A DNA stretch of 5,847 bases from Porphyrobacter sp. (GTDB lineage Bacteria; Pseudomonadota; Alphaproteobacteria; Sphingomonadales; Sphingomonadaceae): the NCBI GenBank assembly GCA_021732945.1, contig JAKFWB010000025.1, forward strand, positions 1 through 5,847, in the 5' to 3' direction. Positions 5,261-5,847 of this stretch are shown piece after piece. The translations under genes were made by a program, and so were the position numbers. Under the pieces are notes generated by a model. The model was given only the letters and a program-made list of their open reading frames with translations. It searched no databases and was not told the origin of the DNA. How positions within the stretch are numbered: position 1 is the first letter of the stretch; each line of letters begins with the position of its first letter.

Positions 5261-5847
5261 CTATGGCCGCTGCTCCAGCACGTCGGCGATGGCCTCGCTC
5301 ACCGGCCCGCTGCGTTCGTGGCGCTCGATATCGTCTGGCAGCAGCGGCAGCGGCGCACCCGACAGCGCGGCGGCCAACCGCTCGCGATCCAGCGCGCCCT
5401 CCCAGCGAGCTACGATGATCGTCGCCACAGCATTGCCGATGAAATTGGTGAGCGCGCGGCATTCGCTCATGAAGCGATCAATGCCGAGGATCAGCGCCAA
5501 TCCCGCCACCGGCACGCTCGGCACCACCGAAAGCGTCGCGGCAAGGATCACGAAGCCCGATCCCGTCACCCCGGCCGCGCCCTTGGAGCTGACCATAGCC
5601 ACCAGCACCAGCGTCAGCTGCTCACCAAGGCTCAGATCCACCCCCACCGCCTGCGCGATGAACAGCGTCGCCAAAGTCATGTAGATATTGGTGCCATCGA
5701 GATTGAAGGAATAGCCGGTCGGCACCACCAGCCCGACCACCGCCTTGCGGCACCCGGCCTGCTCCATCTTCTCCATCAGGCTCGGCAGCGCGGCTTCGGA
5801 CGAGGACGTGCCGAGCACCAGCAACAGCTCTTCGCGCAGGTAACGGA
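5261..5847 (-). CDS. dctA: C4-dicarboxylate transporter DctA, C-terminal part (start outside window)
   Basis: The last 194 residues are present, beginning [21 protein letters not shown]. The part carries all the C-terminal substrate-site motifs of the SDF family: the serine-rich hairpin [24 protein letters not shown] (the NMDGT-type helix 7), [13 protein letters not shown] (second hairpin loop) and [18 protein letters not shown] (helix 8 with the substrate-binding D-x-x-R). Wording is very close to E. coli DctA as I remember it, so succinate, fumarate, malate and aspartate uptake with H+ or Na+ is the likely function at the inner membrane. The end QRP-stop is followed by a palindrome and a hairpin. 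The tail after helix 8 is about 60 residues and weakly conserved. Promoter and N-terminus are beyond the right edge. Confidence 0.93.
   Translation of the reverse strand, partial: RYLREELLLVLGTSSSEAALPSLMEKMEQAGCRKAVVGLVVPTGYSFNLDGTNIYMTLATLFIAQAVGVDLSLGEQLTLVLVAMVSSKGAAGVTGSGFVILAATLSVVPSVPVAGLALILGIDRFMSECRALTNFIGNAVATIIVARWEGALDRERLAAALSGAPLPLLPDDIERHERSGPVSEAIADVLEQRP

Noticed and set aside
1..5847. The two SDF fragments as halves of one gene split by an insertion
   Set aside because: The left fragment is an N-terminus running out of the window and the right one a C-terminus running in. Their order on the minus strand is wrong for a split gene and the sequences suggest different subfamilies.

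Overview
The window looks like a core chromosomal stretch from a GC-rich alphaproteobacterium, most likely a sphingomonad or Erythrobacter relative. I infer this from protein character, from mid-60s GC in the core genes, and from two intergenic palindrome types that I recall as common in that group. No database search was possible.

Layout, left to right. The left edge holds the N-terminal third of an SDF-family (dicarboxylate/amino acid:cation symporter) membrane protein, read leftward off the window. It is divergent from a complete glmM (412-1749, +), which makes glucosamine-1-phosphate for the cell wall and LPS. A palindromic repeat (1758-1849) separates glmM from a 74-residue, eight-cysteine DUF1272 protein (1867-2091, +). 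Tail to tail with that, after a 5-base gap, is an acyltransferase-3 membrane protein (2097-3194, -) with visibly lower GC than its neighbours and an operator-like palindrome at its promoter. Divergent from it is thiD (3388-4206, +), the HMP/HMP-P kinase of thiamine synthesis and salvage. A pair of hairpins (4214-4282) separates thiD from a convergent LOG-family nucleotide-hydrolase-like gene (4297-5172, -). The right edge carries the C-terminal part of dctA (5261-5847, -), a C4-dicarboxylate transporter that reads towards the LOG gene.

The genes do not form one pathway. They are housekeeping functions (aminosugar synthesis, thiamine, nucleotide hydrolysis), two distinct SDF transporters at the edges, and one probable accessory gene (the acyltransferase) placed between DUF1272 and thiD. 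There are no mobile-element genes, RNA genes or CRISPR arrays, and no gene-free stretch longer than 300 bases.

I found no convincing undescribed multi-gene system. The points most worth a second look are in the intergenic DNA: a perfect 14-bp palindrome over the acyltransferase -10, a perfect 18-bp palindrome plus hairpin between dctA and the LOG gene, twin hairpins with compensatory base changes after thiD, and the repeat between glmM and DUF1272.
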